NCBI RefSeq assembly: GCF_902833085.1
Contig: NZ_CADFEB010000007.1
Coordinates: 186,001-250,000, forward strand
Direction of reading: 5' to 3'
DNA length: 64,000 nucleotides
Source: Burkholderia ubonensis
GTDB taxonomy: Bacteria > Pseudomonadota > Gammaproteobacteria > Burkholderiales > Burkholderiaceae
Shown: positions 54,856 through 64,000 of the stretch, one piece after another
How the letters are laid out: each line of letters opens with the position of its first letter
Numbering within the stretch: position 1 is the first letter of the stretch
The notes under the pieces: model-generated
Databases searched by the model: none
The model's input: the letters and a program-made list of their open reading frames with translations, nothing else
What the model was told of the DNA's origin: nothing
Made by a program: the position numbers and the translations under genes

Positions 54856-56657
54856 ACGCGAACACGATCTTTCAATCGGTGCTGTTCATCGTCGTGCTGC
54901 TGGCGGCGGCCGTGCCGGTCGCGCGCTACCTGTCGGCGGTGATGGACGGCAGCTCGCGCGTCGTGCGCGTATTCGGCCCGCTCGAGCGCGCGCTCTATCG
55001 CATCGCCGGCGTCGACGCCGGCAGCGAAATGAACTGGAAGCAGTATGCGATCGCGACGATCGCGTTCAACGCGCTCGGCGCGCTGTTCCTCTACGGTCTC
55101 CTGCGCCTGCAGGGCTTGCTGCCCGGCAACCCGCAGCAGTTCGGCCCGATGACGGTCGACGGCGCGTTCAACACCGCGGTCAGCTTCGTCACCAACACGA
55201 ACTGGCAGGACTACACGCCCGAGCAGACCGTCAGCTACCTGACGCAGATGCTCGGCCTCACCGTGCAGAACTTCCTGTCCGCGGCCACGGGCATCATCGT
55301 CGTGATCGCGCTGATCCGCGGCTTCGCGCGCCACACCGCGCAGACGATCGGCAACTTCTGGGTCGACCTGACGCGCGTGACGATGTACGTGCTCGTGCCG
55401 ATGGCCGCGATCATCGCCGCGCTGCTGATGAGCCAGGGCGTGATCCAGAACATGAAGGCGTACCAGGACGTGCCGGCGCTGCAGGCGAGCACCTACGCCG
55501 CGCCGAAGCTCGATGCGCAGGGCAACCCGGTCAAGGACGACAAGGGCAACCCGGTGACGGTCGCGACGCCGCTCACGAAGCAGACGCTCGCGATGGGCCC
55601 GGTCGCGTCGCAGGAAGCGATCAAGATGCTCGGCACCAACGGCGGCGGCTTCTTCAACGCGAACTCCGCGCATCCGTACGAGAACCCGACGCCGTTCGCG
55701 AACTTCCTGCAGATCTTCGCGATCCTGATCATTCCGGCCGCGCTGTGCCTCGTGTTCGGCCGCATGATCGGCGACCGCCGGCAGGGCATCGCGGTGCTCG
55801 CGGCGATGACGGTCGCATTCACGGTCGCGGTCGGCGTCGAGGTGAGCGCCGAGCAGGCCGGCAACCCGACGCTCGCGGCGCTGCACGTCGACCAGTCGGC
55901 GGGCGTGCTGCAGGCGGGCGGCAACATGGAAGGCAAGGAAACGCGCTTCGGCATCGCGCAGACCGGCATCTTCACGGTCGCGACCACGGCCGCGTCGTGC
56001 GGCGCGGTCGACACGATGCACGATTCGCTGACGCCGCTCGGCGGCCTCGTGCCGATGCTCCTGATGCAGCTCGGCGAAGTGGTCTACGGCGGGGTCGGCT
56101 CCGGTCTCTACGGGATGCTGGTGTTCGCGCTGCTCGCGGTGTTCGTCGCCGGCCTGATGATCGGCCGCACGCCCGAATACGTCGGCAAGAAGATCGAGGC
56201 GTACGAGATGAAGATGGTGTCGATCGTCGTGCTGCTCACGCCGCTGCTGGTGCTGGTCGGCACGTCGATCGCGGTGCTCGCCGATGCGGGCCGCGCCGGC
56301 ATCGCGAACCCGGGCCCGCACGGCTTCTCGGAAATCCTGTACGCGTTCAGCTCCGCCGCGAACAACAACGGCAGCGCGTTCGCGGGCCTGACGGTCGGCA
56401 CGCCGTTCTACAACTGGATGACGGCGATCGCGATGTGGTTCGGCCGCTTCGGCACGATCGTGCCGGTGCTCGCGATCGCGGGCTCGCTCGCCGCGAAGAA
56501 GCGCATCGCGACGACGAGCGGCACGCTGCCGACCCACGGGCCGCTGTTCGTCGTGCTGCTGCTCGGCACGGTGCTGCTGGTCGGCGCGCTGACCTACGTG
56601 CCCGCGCTCGCGCTCGGGCCCGGCGTCGAGCACCTGATGATGTGGCTGGGCGCGTAA
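54852..56657 (+). CDS. kdpA: K+-transporting ATPase subunit A
   Basis: A 601-residue potassium-channel-like subunit with about ten membrane helices. The four selectivity-filter-like loops are visible around [51 protein letters not shown] and [18 protein letters not shown] lies 8 bases before the ATG, inside kdpF. It binds and passes K+ to the membrane half of KdpB. The length is slightly greater than the E. coli protein (557) because of an insert around residues 210-240 containing [15 protein letters not shown]. Confidence 0.97.
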   Translation: MNANTIFQSVLFIVVLLAAAVPVARYLSAVMDGSSRVVRVFGPLERALYRIAGVDAGSEMNWKQYAIATIAFNALGALFLYGLLRLQGLLPGNPQQFGPMTVDGAFNTAVSFVTNTNWQDYTPEQTVSYLTQMLGLTVQNFLSAATGIIVVIALIRGFARHTAQTIGNFWVDLTRVTMYVLVPMAAIIAALLMSQGVIQNMKAYQDVPALQASTYAAPKLDAQGNPVKDDKGNPVTVATPLTKQTLAMGPVASQEAIKMLGTNGGGFFNANSAHPYENPTPFANFLQIFAILIIPAALCLVFGRMIGDRRQGIAVLAAMTVAFTVAVGVEVSAEQAGNPTLAALHVDQSAGVLQAGGNMEGKETRFGIAQTGIFTVATTAASCGAVDTMHDSLTPLGGLVPMLLMQLGEVVYGGVGSGLYGMLVFALLAVFVAGLMIGRTPEYVGKKIEAYEMKMVSIVVLLTPLLVLVGTSIAVLADAGRAGIANPGPHGFSEILYAFSSAANNNGSAFAGLTVGTPFYNWMTAIAMWFGRFGTIVPVLAIAGSLAAKKRIATTSGTLPTHGPLFVVLLLGTVLLVGALTYVPALALGPGVEHLMMWLGA

Positions 56658-56706
56658 TGCGTTCACCGCACGCACGCCAACAAGGACAAGCATTCAAGAG
56701 ATTGCG

Positions 56707-58818
56707 ATGACTCAACATTCCGCAACACGCTCCATGTTCGACCCGGCGCTGCTGCGCCCGGCGATCGTGGACTCGTTCAAGAAACTCACGCCGCGCACGC
56801 AGTTCCGCAACCCGGTGATGTTCTGCGTGTACGTCGGCAGCATCCTGACGACGATCCTGTGGATCGCCGCGCTCGTCGGCCAGGCCGAGGCGCCCGCGGG
56901 CTTCATCCTCGCGATCGCGCTGTGGCTGTGGTTCACGGTGCTGTTCGCGAACTTCGCGGAGGCGCTCGCCGAAGGCCGCTCGAAGGCGCAGGCCGCCTCG
57001 CTGCGCAGCGCGAAGCGCGACGTGATGGCCAAGAAGCTCAACGAGCCGCATCCGAAGTCGCCGATCCGCATCACCACCGCGACCGAGCTGCGCAAGGGCG
57101 ACGTCGTGCTGGTCGAGGCGGGCGACGTGATCCCGGCCGACGGCGAAGTGGTCGACGGCGTCGCGTCGGTCGACGAATCGGCGATCACCGGCGAATCCGC
57201 GCCGGTGATCCGCGAGTCGGGCGGCGACTTCTCGTCGGTGACGGGCGGTACGCGCGTGCTGTCCGACTGGATCGTCGTGAAGGTCACCGCGAATCCGGGC
57301 GAGGCGTTCCTCGACCGGATGATCGCGATGGTCGAGGGCGCGAAGCGCAAGAAGACGCCGAACGAGATCGCGCTGACGATCCTGCTGGTCGCGCTGACGA
57401 TCGTGATGCTGCTCGCGACCGCGACGCTGCTGCCGTTCTCGATGTTCTCGGTGGAAGCAATGAAGGCGGGGCACGTGGTGACGATCACCGCGCTGGTCGC
57501 GCTGCTCGTGTGCCTGATCCCGACGACGATCGGCGGCCTGCTGTCCGCGATCGGCGTGGCCGGCATGAGCCGGATGATGCAGGCGAACGTGATCGCGACC
57601 TCGGGCCGCGCGGTGGAAGCGGCCGGCGACGTCGACGTGCTGCTGCTCGACAAGACCGGCACGATCACGCTCGGCAACCGTCAGGCGTCGGCGTTCGTGC
57701 CGGCGCCGGGCGTGACCGAGGAGGCGCTCGCCGATGCCGCGCAGCTGTCGTCGCTCGCCGACGAGACGCCGGAGGGCCGCAGCATCGTCGTGCTCGCGAA
57801 GGAGCGCTTCAACATTCGCCAGCGCGACATGGCGCAGCTGCACGCGACGTTCATCGGCTTTTCCGCGCAGACGCGGATGAGCGGCGTCGACCTGTCTCCC
57901 GAGGCGACGTCCTCCGGGGCGCCGCACCGCGAGATCCGCAAGGGCGCGGCCGATGCGATCCGCCGCTACGTCGAGACGCACGGCAGCCGCTTTCCGGACG
58001 AAGTGCGCCGCGCGGTCGACGACGTCGCGCGCCGCGGCAGCACGCCGCTCGTGGTCGCGGAGCTGCGCGACGGCGCGGCGCGCGTGCTCGGCGTGATCGA
58101 GCTGAAGGACATCGTGAAGGGCGGCATCAAGGAGCGCTTCGCGGAACTGCGCAAGATGGGCATCAAGACCGTGATGGTGACGGGCGACAACCGGCTGACC
58201 GCGGCGGCGATCGCGGCGGAGGCCGGCGTCGACGACTTCCTCGCGGAAGCGACGCCGGAAACCAAGCTCGCGACGATCCGCGAGCACCAGGCGGCGGGGC
58301 GGCTGGTCGCGATGACGGGCGACGGCACCAACGATGCGCCGGCGCTCGCGCAGGCCGACGTCGCGGTCGCGATGAACACCGGCACGCAGGCGGCGAAGGA
58401 AGCGGGCAACATGGTCGACCTCGACTCGAACCCGACCAAGCTGATCGAGATCGTCGAGATCGGCAAGCAGATGCTGATGACGCGCGGCTCGCTGACGACG
58501 TTCTCGATCGCGAACGACATCGCGAAGTATTTCGCGATCATCCCGGCCGCGTTCGTGACGACCTATCCGCAACTACGCGTGCTCGACATCATGCACTTGA
58601 GCTCGCCGTCGTCCGCGATCCTGTCGGCGGTGATCTTCAACGCGCTGATCATCGTCGCGCTGATCCCGCTCGCGCTGAAGGGCGTCACGTACCGGCCGCT
58701 CGGCGCCGCGTCGCTGCTGCGCCGCAACCTGCTGGTGTACGGCCTCGGCGGCGTGCTGCTGCCGTTCCCGTTCATCAAGCTGATCGACATGACGCTCGCC
58801 GCACTCGGCTGGGCCTGA
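56707..58818 (+). CDS. kdpB: K+-transporting P-type ATPase subunit B
   Basis: A 703-residue P-type ATPase. Visible motifs are TGES (in [10 protein letters not shown]), the phosphorylation site DKTGT with Asp315, [12 protein letters not shown] in the nucleotide domain, and [20 protein letters not shown]. It hydrolyses ATP to drive K+ uptake through KdpA. It follows kdpA after 49 bases with an AAGAGA-like site. Confidence 0.98.
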   Translation: MTQHSATRSMFDPALLRPAIVDSFKKLTPRTQFRNPVMFCVYVGSILTTILWIAALVGQAEAPAGFILAIALWLWFTVLFANFAEALAEGRSKAQAASLRSAKRDVMAKKLNEPHPKSPIRITTATELRKGDVVLVEAGDVIPADGEVVDGVASVDESAITGESAPVIRESGGDFSSVTGGTRVLSDWIVVKVTANPGEAFLDRMIAMVEGAKRKKTPNEIALTILLVALTIVMLLATATLLPFSMFSVEAMKAGHVVTITALVALLVCLIPTTIGGLLSAIGVAGMSRMMQANVIATSGRAVEAAGDVDVLLLDKTGTITLGNRQASAFVPAPGVTEEALADAAQLSSLADETPEGRSIVVLAKERFNIRQRDMAQLHATFIGFSAQTRMSGVDLSPEATSSGAPHREIRKGAADAIRRYVETHGSRFPDEVRRAVDDVARRGSTPLVVAELRDGAARVLGVIELKDIVKGGIKERFAELRKMGIKTVMVTGDNRLTAAAIAAEAGVDDFLAEATPETKLATIREHQAAGRLVAMTGDGTNDAPALAQADVAVAMNTGTQAAKEAGNMVDLDSNPTKLIEIVEIGKQMLMTRGSLTTFSIANDIAKYFAIIPAAFVTTYPQLRVLDIMHLSSPSSAILSAVIFNALIIVALIPLALKGVTYRPLGAASLLRRNLLVYGLGGVLLPFPFIKLIDMTLAALGWA

Positions 58819-58830
58819 GGGAAATTCACC

Positions 58831-59412
58831 ATGAAAACGTTGATTCGTCCGCTGATCGTGATCTTCGTCGTGCTGACCGCGGTGACGGGGCTTGCCTATC
58901 CGGCCGTGATGACCGTGTTCGGCCAGGCCGTGTTCCCGTCGCAGGCGAACGGCAGCCTGATCGAGCAGGACGGCAAGGTGGTCGGCTCCGCGCTGATCGG
59001 CCAGCCGTTCGACGCGCCGAAGTACTTCTGGGGCCGCCTGTCGGCGACCACGCCGATGCCGTACAACGCGAGCGGCTCGGGCGGCTCGAACCTCGGCCCG
59101 CTGAACCCGTCGCTCGCCGACCAGGTGAAGGCGCGCATCGCCGCGCTGCGCGACGCGGGCACCGACCTGTCGAAGCCGGTGCCGGTCGACCTCGTGACCG
59201 CGTCCGCAAGCGGCCTCGATCCGGACATCACGCCGGCCGCGGCCGCCTACCAGATCGAGCGCGTCGCGAAGGCGCGCAACCTGTCGCCCGACGCAGTCGC
59301 GCATCTGGTCGCCGTGAACACGACCGGGCGCCAGTTCGGCGTGCTCGGCGAGCCGCGCGTGAACGTGCTGAAGCTGAACCTCGCGCTGGACGCGGCGCAG
59401 GCCGCGCACTGA
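58831..59412 (+). CDS. kdpC: K+-transporting ATPase subunit C
   Basis: A 193-residue protein with one N-terminal membrane helix ([27 protein letters not shown]) and a periplasmic domain. Family-typical parts are [47 protein letters not shown] and the C-terminal [14 protein letters not shown]. It completes the KdpFABC pump. GAGGGAAA lies just before the ATG, 12 bases after kdpB. Confidence 0.97.
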   Translation: MKTLIRPLIVIFVVLTAVTGLAYPAVMTVFGQAVFPSQANGSLIEQDGKVVGSALIGQPFDAPKYFWGRLSATTPMPYNASGSGGSNLGPLNPSLADQVKARIAALRDAGTDLSKPVPVDLVTASASGLDPDITPAAAAYQIERVAKARNLSPDAVAHLVAVNTTGRQFGVLGEPRVNVLKLNLALDAAQAAH

Positions 59413-59469
59413 GCACTTCGCTTATCCGGCGTCCGGCGCGGCCCGACCCGCGCCGGACGCGCGTTTGCC

Positions 59470-59498
59470 CGACGGCGCTTGCGCCGTCTTTGCCTTTT
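59470..59498 (+). terminator. Weak hairpin between kdpC and kdpD
   Basis: Stem GACGGCGC / GCGCCGTC with a TT (or 4-base) loop, followed by TTTGCCTTTT. It may end a fraction of kdpFABC transcripts and so lower kdpDE expression. Confidence 0.45.
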
Positions 59499-59564
59499 AT
59501 GACGATTTGGATCAACAATGCTCGTACACGCGCGAATCGCGCGTTTCGTTCCTCTGACGCATGA
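59499..59564 (+). CDS. Possible 21-codon ORF overlapping the kdpD start
   Basis: The frame reads MTIWINNARTRANRAFRSSD then A, and its TGA overlaps the kdpD ATG as ATGA. It directly follows the hairpin. Neither it nor kdpD has a clear SD. It could be a translated leader that couples kdpD, or a chance frame; the basic composition gives no functional clue. Confidence 0.3.
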   Translation: MTIWINNARTRANRAFRSSDA

Positions 59565-62416
59565 ACCGCCCCGATCCCGACCAACTTCTCGACAAGCTGC
59601 AGCGTGACGAAGAAAAGCAGCGGCGCGGCCAGCTCAAGATCTTCTTCGGCGCCTCCGCGGGCGTCGGCAAGACCTACGCGATGCTGCAGGCCGCGCGCCA
59701 GCGCAAGCAGGAAGGCGTCGACGTCGTCGTCGGCATCGTCGAGACCCACGGCCGCAGCGAAACCGCCGCGCTGCTCGACGGCCTCGACGTGCTGCCGCTC
59801 GCGAAGCTCGACTACCGCGGCCGCGCGCTCGCCGAATTCGATCTCGACGCCGCGCTCGCGCGCAAGCCCGAACTGATCCTCGTCGACGAGCTCGCCCATT
59901 CGAACGTGCAGGGCGCGCGCCACCTGAAGCGCTGGCAGGACGTCTACGAGTTGCTCGACGCGGGCATCGACGTCTACACGACCGTCAACGTCCAGCATCT
60001 CGAGAGCCTGAACGACGTGGTCGGCGCGATCACCGGCATCCGCGTGTGGGAGACCGTGCCCGACCGCGTGTTCGACGCGGCCGACGAGGTGACGCTCGTC
60101 GACCTGCCCGCCGAGGAGCTGCTCGCGCGGATGCGCGACGGCAAGGTCTATCTCGCGCAGCAGGCCGAGCGCGCGGTGCGCAACTTCTTCCGCAAGGGCA
60201 ACCTGATCGCGCTGCGCGAGCTGGCGCTGCGGCGCACGGCCGACCGCGTCGACGCGCAGATGCGCGAGTACCGCGCCGACCGCTCGATCCAGCGCATCTG
60301 GCAGGCGCGCGAGCGGCTCCTGGTGTGCGTCGGGCCGGGGCCCGAGGCGCCGACGCTGGTGCGCGCGGCCGCGCGGCTCGCCGCGAGCCTGAAGGCCGAC
60401 TGGATCGCCGTCTACGTCGAGACGCCGCGGCTGCAGCGCCTGCCCGACGCGCAGCGCGAGCGCACGCTGAACGCGCTGAAGCTCGCCGCCGAGCTGGGCG
60501 CGGAGACGGCCACGCTCGCCGGCGGCGACGCGGTCGCCGCGCTGATCGGCTATGCGAAGGTGCGCAACGTGTCGAAGGTCGTCGCGGGCGGCTCGCGCAA
60601 GACCGGGCTCGCGCGCTGGTTCGTGCGGCCGTTCGGCGAGAAGCTCGCGGAGCGCGCGGGCGACGTCGACCTGATGCTGATCCGCGCGTCCGCGAGCGAC
60701 GAGGTGCGCGCGGCCCCCCTCGACGCGCGCGCGCGCGACTGGCGCGACGCGTTCGCGCGCCTCGGCGGCCACCGCTCGCCGCCGCGGCACTATGCGTACG
60801 CGGCCGCGATCTGCGCGGCGATCACGATGGTCGCGACCGCCGTATCCGAGCGGCTCGACCTGACCAACCTCGTGATGCTGTACCTGCTGGGCGTCGTGTT
60901 CTCGGCGGTGCGCCTCGGGCGCGGGCCGGGGGTGCTGCAGTCGTTCCTGTCGGTGGCCGCGTTCGACTTCTTCTTCGTGCCGCCGCGCATGTCGTTCTCG
61001 GTCAGCGACACGCAGTACCTGCTGACGTTCTTCGGGATGCTGCTGACGTCGCTCGTGATCAGCCACCTGACGTCGACGCTGACCCGCGAGGCGAGCATCG
61101 CGCAACGGCGCGAGCGCCGCACGGGCGCGATCTATGCGATGGCGCGCGAGCTGGCGGCGGCGCTGACGACCGAGCAGATCGTCGAGATCGGCAGCCGGCA
61201 CGTGAGCGAGGTGTTCCGCGCGCGCGTCGCGATCCTGCTGCCGGACAGCGCCGACAAGGTGCAGCAGAAGATCGAGGAGCCGGACGCGGCCGTCACGCTG
61301 ACGGGCTCCGATCTCGACAACGACGTCGGCCAGTGGGTGTACGACCAGCAGAAGCCGGCCGGCCACGGCACCGACACGCTGCCCGCGACGGCCGCGCTGT
61401 ACCTGCCGCTGAAGGCGCCGATGCGCACGCGCGGCGTGCTCGCGATCGTGTCGACGGACCCGCGCGAGCTCGAGGAGCCCGAGCAGCAGCGGATGCTCGA
61501 CGCTTTCGCCGCGCAGATCGCGCTCGCGATCGAGCGCGTGCATTACGTCGAGATCGCGCGCGACGCGCTCGTCAGCATGGAGTCGGAGCGGCTGCGCAAC
61601 TCGCTGCTGTCGGCGATCTCGCACGACCTGCGCACGCCGCTCACGACGATCGTCGGCTTCTCGTCGATGCTCGCGAACGCGCGCGCGGCCGCGCCGCGCG
61701 GCGACGCCACGGCCGCGCCGCGGCACGGGCCGCGCGAGGACGAGCTCGTCGAGGCGATCCACGACGAGGCGCTGCGGATGACGGGCATCGTCACGAACCT
61801 GCTCGACATGGCGCGGCTGCAGGCCGGCAGCCTGCAGCTGAAGCGCCAGTGGTCGCTGCTCGAGGAGACCGTCGGCGCGGCGCTCGCCGCGTGCCGGCGC
61901 GTGCTCGCGCGGCATCCGGCGCGCGTCGCGCTGCCGGCGGACCTGCCGCTCCTGCAGATGGACGCGGTGCTGATGGAGCGCCTCTTCACCAACCTGTTCG
62001 AGAACGCCGCGAAATACACGCCGGCCGACACGCCGCTCGAGATCGGCGCCCAGCGCGTGACCGAGGACGGCCTGCCGTTCGTGCGCGTGCACGTCGACGA
62101 TCACGGCCCGGGCCTGCCGCCGGGCATGGAAACGCGGATCTTCGACAAGTTCACGCGCGGCGAGAAGGAATCGGCGACGCCGGGCATCGGCCTCGGGCTC
62201 GCGATCTGCCGCGCGATCGTCGAGGCGCACGGCGGTAGAATCGGCGCGCTCAACCGCATCGGGCCCGACGGCTGCGTGACGGGCGCGCGCTTCTGGTTCA
62301 CGCTGCCGGTCGACACGCCGCCGGCGGCGCCCGCCGTGTCCGACGACGAAGCCGACGCACTGCACGCGCTGCCGTTCGCGCCGTCATCATCCGAACCTCC
62401 GCAAGACCATGAGTGA
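59561..62416 (+). CDS. kdpD: Sensor histidine kinase KdpD
   Basis: A 951-residue inner-membrane sensor. The N-terminal KdpD domain has Walker A GASAGVGKT (residues 30-38) and LILVDELAHSNVQGARH. A universal-stress-protein-like domain covers about 245-370. Four short membrane helices lie at about 405-505, then a GAF domain at about 525-665. The phospho-acceptor is H688 in SAISHDLRTPLTTIVG, and the ATPase domain has NLFENAAKYTP and GIGLGLAICRAIVEAHGG. Its end overlaps kdpE by 8 bases. The insert ARAAAPRGDATAAPRHGPRED after the dimerisation helix is unusual. Confidence 0.97.
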   Translation: MNRPDPDQLLDKLQRDEEKQRRGQLKIFFGASAGVGKTYAMLQAARQRKQEGVDVVVGIVETHGRSETAALLDGLDVLPLAKLDYRGRALAEFDLDAALARKPELILVDELAHSNVQGARHLKRWQDVYELLDAGIDVYTTVNVQHLESLNDVVGAITGIRVWETVPDRVFDAADEVTLVDLPAEELLARMRDGKVYLAQQAERAVRNFFRKGNLIALRELALRRTADRVDAQMREYRADRSIQRIWQARERLLVCVGPGPEAPTLVRAAARLAASLKADWIAVYVETPRLQRLPDAQRERTLNALKLAAELGAETATLAGGDAVAALIGYAKVRNVSKVVAGGSRKTGLARWFVRPFGEKLAERAGDVDLMLIRASASDEVRAAPLDARARDWRDAFARLGGHRSPPRHYAYAAAICAAITMVATAVSERLDLTNLVMLYLLGVVFSAVRLGRGPGVLQSFLSVAAFDFFFVPPRMSFSVSDTQYLLTFFGMLLTSLVISHLTSTLTREASIAQRRERRTGAIYAMARELAAALTTEQIVEIGSRHVSEVFRARVAILLPDSADKVQQKIEEPDAAVTLTGSDLDNDVGQWVYDQQKPAGHGTDTLPATAALYLPLKAPMRTRGVLAIVSTDPRELEEPEQQRMLDAFAAQIALAIERVHYVEIARDALVSMESERLRNSLLSAISHDLRTPLTTIVGFSSMLANARAAAPRGDATAAPRHGPREDELVEAIHDEALRMTGIVTNLLDMARLQAGSLQLKRQWSLLEETVGAALAACRRVLARHPARVALPADLPLLQMDAVLMERLFTNLFENAAKYTPADTPLEIGAQRVTEDGLPFVRVHVDDHGPGLPPGMETRIFDKFTRGEKESATPGIGLGLAICRAIVEAHGGRIGALNRIGPDGCVTGARFWFTLPVDTPPAAPAVSDDEADALHALPFAPSSSEPPQDHE

Positions 62417-63107
62417 ACCGAGCCTGACCGTCGTCCTGATCGAGGACGAAAAACAGATCCGCCGTTTCGTGCGCGCCGCGCTCGAGGAGGAGGACATCGC
62501 CGTGTTCGAGGCCGAGACCGGCAAGCAGGGGCTGATCGACGCGGCGACCCGCAAGCCCGATCTCGTGATCGTCGACCTCGGCCTGCCGGACACCGACGGC
62601 CTCGACGTGATCCGCGAGCTGCGCGGCTGGTCCGAGGTGCCGGTGATCGTGCTGTCCGCGCGCACGCAGGAGGAGGAGAAGGTCGCCGCGCTCGACGCCG
62701 GCGCGGACGACTACCTGACCAAGCCGTTCGGCGTGTCCGAGCTGCGCGCGCGGATTCGCGCGCAGCTGCGGCGCCGCAACCAGGGCGGCGCGAACGAGTC
62801 GCCGAAGGTGAGCTTCGGCGCGGTGAGCGTCGATCTCGCGATGCGGCAGGTCTGGCGCGACGGCGAGATCGTGCACCTGACGCCGCTCGAATACCGGCTG
62901 CTCGCGACGCTCGTGCGCCACGCGGGCCGCGTGCTGACGCACCGCCAGCTGCTGCGCGACGTGTGGGGGCCGTCGCACGTCGAAAGCCATCACTACCTGC
63001 GCATCTACATGGCGCACCTGCGCCAGAAGCTCGAGCGCGACCCGGCGCAACCCGAATACATCGTCACCGAGACGGGCGTCGGCTACCGGCTGGTCGGCGC
63101 GGCCTGA
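62409..63107 (+). CDS. kdpE: Response regulator KdpE
   Basis: A 232-residue OmpR-type regulator. The receiver domain has acidic E12/D13, phospho-acceptor D56 in VIVDLGLPDTDG and the lysine in DDYLTKPFG. The C-terminal winged helix includes VHLTPLEYRLLATLVRHAGRVLTHRQLLRDVWG and ends YIVTETGVGYRLVGAA. It activates kdpFABC under K+ limitation. Its start overlaps kdpD (8 bases). Confidence 0.97.
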   Translation: MSEPSLTVVLIEDEKQIRRFVRAALEEEDIAVFEAETGKQGLIDAATRKPDLVIVDLGLPDTDGLDVIRELRGWSEVPVIVLSARTQEEEKVAALDAGADDYLTKPFGVSELRARIRAQLRRRNQGGANESPKVSFGAVSVDLAMRQVWRDGEIVHLTPLEYRLLATLVRHAGRVLTHRQLLRDVWGPSHVESHHYLRIYMAHLRQKLERDPAQPEYIVTETGVGYRLVGAA

Positions 63108-63233
63108 GCGCCGCGTCGTGCCGCCGCCCTCGCTTGCCGGCGCGCGGGCCGCGTGAACCGGCCCCGAAGTCGCACACCGGCAGCCGATTCCCCGCTATGC
63201 TGGCCGTTGCGCAAACCGAACGAGGAGCATGCG

Positions 63234-63521
63234 ATGACCGTCCGTCTGGCTTTCTCCTGTGTGCTGGCCCTCGCCGCATCCGGCGCAGCCGCGCAACCGC
63301 TGCCGCCCGGGCAGCCCGGGCAGCCCGCGCCGAAGACCGCGCTGGCCAATCCGGCGTCGGCGAACTGCGTGAAGCTCGGCGGGCGCCATGCGGTCCGCAA
63401 CACGCCGGGCGGCGACGTCGGCATCTGCGTGTTCAAGGACGGCCGCGTGTGCGAGGAATGGGCGCTGTACCGCGACGATCGCTGCGTCGGCGCCGGCGCG
63501 CCGAAACGCGTGTCGAAGTGA
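63234..63521 (+). CDS. DUF333 domain secreted protein
   Basis: A 95-residue precursor with signal peptide MTVRLAFSCVLALAASGAAA and a Pro/Gln/Gly spacer. The DUF333 domain follows: NPASANCVKLGGRHAVRN, GGDVGICVFKDGRVCEEWALYRDDRC with four cysteines at family spacing. Such domains are described as hemolysin-like in some annotations, without proof of activity. CGAGGAG precedes the ATG. It is a single gene between kdpE and the gdx gene. Confidence 0.85.
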   Translation: MTVRLAFSCVLALAASGAAAQPLPPGQPGQPAPKTALANPASANCVKLGGRHAVRNTPGGDVGICVFKDGRVCEEWALYRDDRCVGAGAPKRVSK

Positions 63522-63555
63522 GCGTGCCGCGCCGTCGCATCCACCAGCCGCTTGC

Positions 63556-63561
63556 TATACT
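63556..63561 (+). promoter_or_regulatory. -10 box for the guanidine-II riboswitch and gdx
   Basis: TATACT, with a predicted start at about 63568, directly before the first riboswitch hairpin. The -35 region is weak. Confidence 0.5.
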
Positions 63562-63569
63562 CGGCGCCG

Positions 63570-63613
63570 CCCGGGGACGACCCCGGGCCGTTCGATTCAA
63601 CGGGGACGACCCC
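63570..63613 (+). promoter_or_regulatory. Guanidine-II (mini-ykkC) riboswitch
   Basis: Two hairpins with identical ACGA loops: CCCGGGG-ACGA-CCCCGGG at 63570-63587 and GGGG-ACGA-CCCC at 63602-63613, joined by a 14-base linker. Paired GC stems with ACGR loops are the complete consensus of the mini-ykkC class, in which each loop binds guanidinium and the two loops kiss. The second stem ends 25 bases before the gdx ATG, and the GGAG at 63624-63627 lies close by, so control of translation is likely. The downstream gene is the expected exporter. Confidence 0.9.
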
Positions 63614-63638
63614 ATCCGATCCATGGAGTCGCGTCGAG

Positions 63639-63959
63639 ATGGCGTGGGTATTGTTGTTGATCGCCGGTTTGCTGGAAGTGGCCTGGGCGGCCGGCATGAA
63701 ATCGTCGGAAGGGTTCACCCGGCTCGGACCGTCGGTGTTTACGATCATCACCGCGCTGGCCAGCTTCGGGCTGCTCGCGGTTGCGATGCGCCAGCTGCCG
63801 CTCGGCACCGCGTACGCGGTGTGGACCGGCATCGGCGCGGTCGGCGCGTTCGTGTTCGGCATCGTGATGATGGGCGAGGCGCTGACCGTCGCCCGCGTCG
63901 CGAGCGCGTCGCTGATCGTCGCCGGCTTGATCGGCCTCAAGCTTTCGTCGGCCGCCTGA
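63639..63959 (+). CDS. gdx: Guanidinium exporter of the SMR family (Gdx/SugE)
   Basis: A 106-residue four-helix proton-coupled exporter. [32 protein letters not shown] carries the essential membrane glutamate in LLEVAWA, and [19 protein letters not shown] and GLIGLKLSS follow. These match the SugE/Gdx branch and not the EmrE branch of small multidrug resistance proteins. The guanidine-II riboswitch directly upstream supports guanidinium as the substrate. The start is the ATG after GGAGTCGCGTCGAG; longer frames begin inside the riboswitch. Confidence 0.95.
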   Translation: MAWVLLLIAGLLEVAWAAGMKSSEGFTRLGPSVFTIITALASFGLLAVAMRQLPLGTAYAVWTGIGAVGAFVFGIVMMGEALTVARVASASLIVAGLIGLKLSSAA

Positions 63960-64000
63960 GGTTTTTCCTCATGGGGATTTGCGCCGGACGCGCGGCGAGG

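Noticed and set aside
60718-60745. GCGC-rich run CGACGCGCGCGCGCGACTGG in kdpD as a Z-DNA or regulatory site
   Set aside because: It simply encodes DARARDWRD in a good frame; GC-alternating runs are common in this genome.
59228-62365. A 1045-codon open frame antisense to kdpD
   Set aside because: Shadow of kdpD with extreme Arg/Ala/His composition.

Overview
The window is a stretch of high-GC beta-proteobacterial chromosome that looks like chromosome 1 of a Burkholderia species, most likely of the Burkholderia cepacia complex. The reasons are the strong G/C third-position bias, the gene content (waaL/msbA LPS-core cluster, intracellular PHB depolymerase, orphan rsxB next to nth, long FtsK, hemF-nadD-rsfS-rlmH-maf-rng block) and the recurring TACAAT/TATACT -10 boxes. 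No rRNA, tRNA, insertion sequence, prophage, integrase or CRISPR array was found. The gene order reads as conserved core genome with a few lineage-specific small genes.

Layout. 1-2.2 kb: end of an unrecognised gene, then a small DUF3311 membrane protein coupled to an MctP-type monocarboxylate symporter. 2.2-7.3 kb (minus strand): VOC/PhnB-like protein, transaldolase, BenE transporter, and a VWA protein with a MoxR AAA+ ATPase. 7.5-10 kb: two c-type cytochromes, a DUF1841 protein and an EamA transporter. 10-12.5 kb: nth overlapping rsxB, then a TetR regulator. 12.5-17.4 kb: PHB depolymerase, a GH15 glycosidase and a secreted beta-propeller lactonase. 17.5-22.2 kb: FtsK with a very long low-complexity linker. 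22.4-28.7 kb: META lipoprotein, purT, MliC-like lysozyme inhibitor, RhlE-type helicase, gluQ and trhO. 28.9-32.4 kb: dnaE. 32.6-38.9 kb: LPS assembly (GT9, waaL, two GT2 enzymes, msbA). 39-43.4 kb: RcnB-like, FUSC, MFS, PRC-barrel lipoprotein, YggL and an unknown secreted protein. 43.5-51.4 kb (minus strand): yebC-purD-hemF-nadD-rsfS-rlmH-maf-rng, with upp upstream. 51.5-54.5 kb: atypical SDR, mgsA, a Rap1a/Tai-like secreted protein and a quinone oxidoreductase. 54.6-63.1 kb: the complete kdp potassium system. 63.2-64 kb: a DUF333 protein and a guanidinium exporter.

How genes work together. The kdp locus encodes the KdpFABC pump and its KdpDE sensor/regulator in one direction. It is preceded by a T-rich KdpE-box-like sequence and a 35-codon membrane-protein ORF that overlaps kdpF. 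The LPS genes cover core glycosylation (GT9, GT2, WaaE-like), O-antigen ligation (WaaL) and lipid A-core flipping (MsbA). The rng block combines tRNA/rRNA and ribosome maintenance (rlmH, rsfS, rng, maf) with cofactor synthesis (nadD, hemF).

The clearest regulatory element is a two-hairpin guanidine-II (mini-ykkC) riboswitch directly in front of the gdx/sugE exporter at 63.6 kb. Other points worth attention are a possible leaderless dnaE transcript, a histone-like tail on PhaZ, a probable CTG start for nadD, an SDR without the catalytic Tyr/Lys pair, and a small ORF with a hairpin that may control kdpDE translation. I did not find a wholly new multi-gene system. The least described candidates are the small membrane ORF in front of kdpF and the PhaZ tail.
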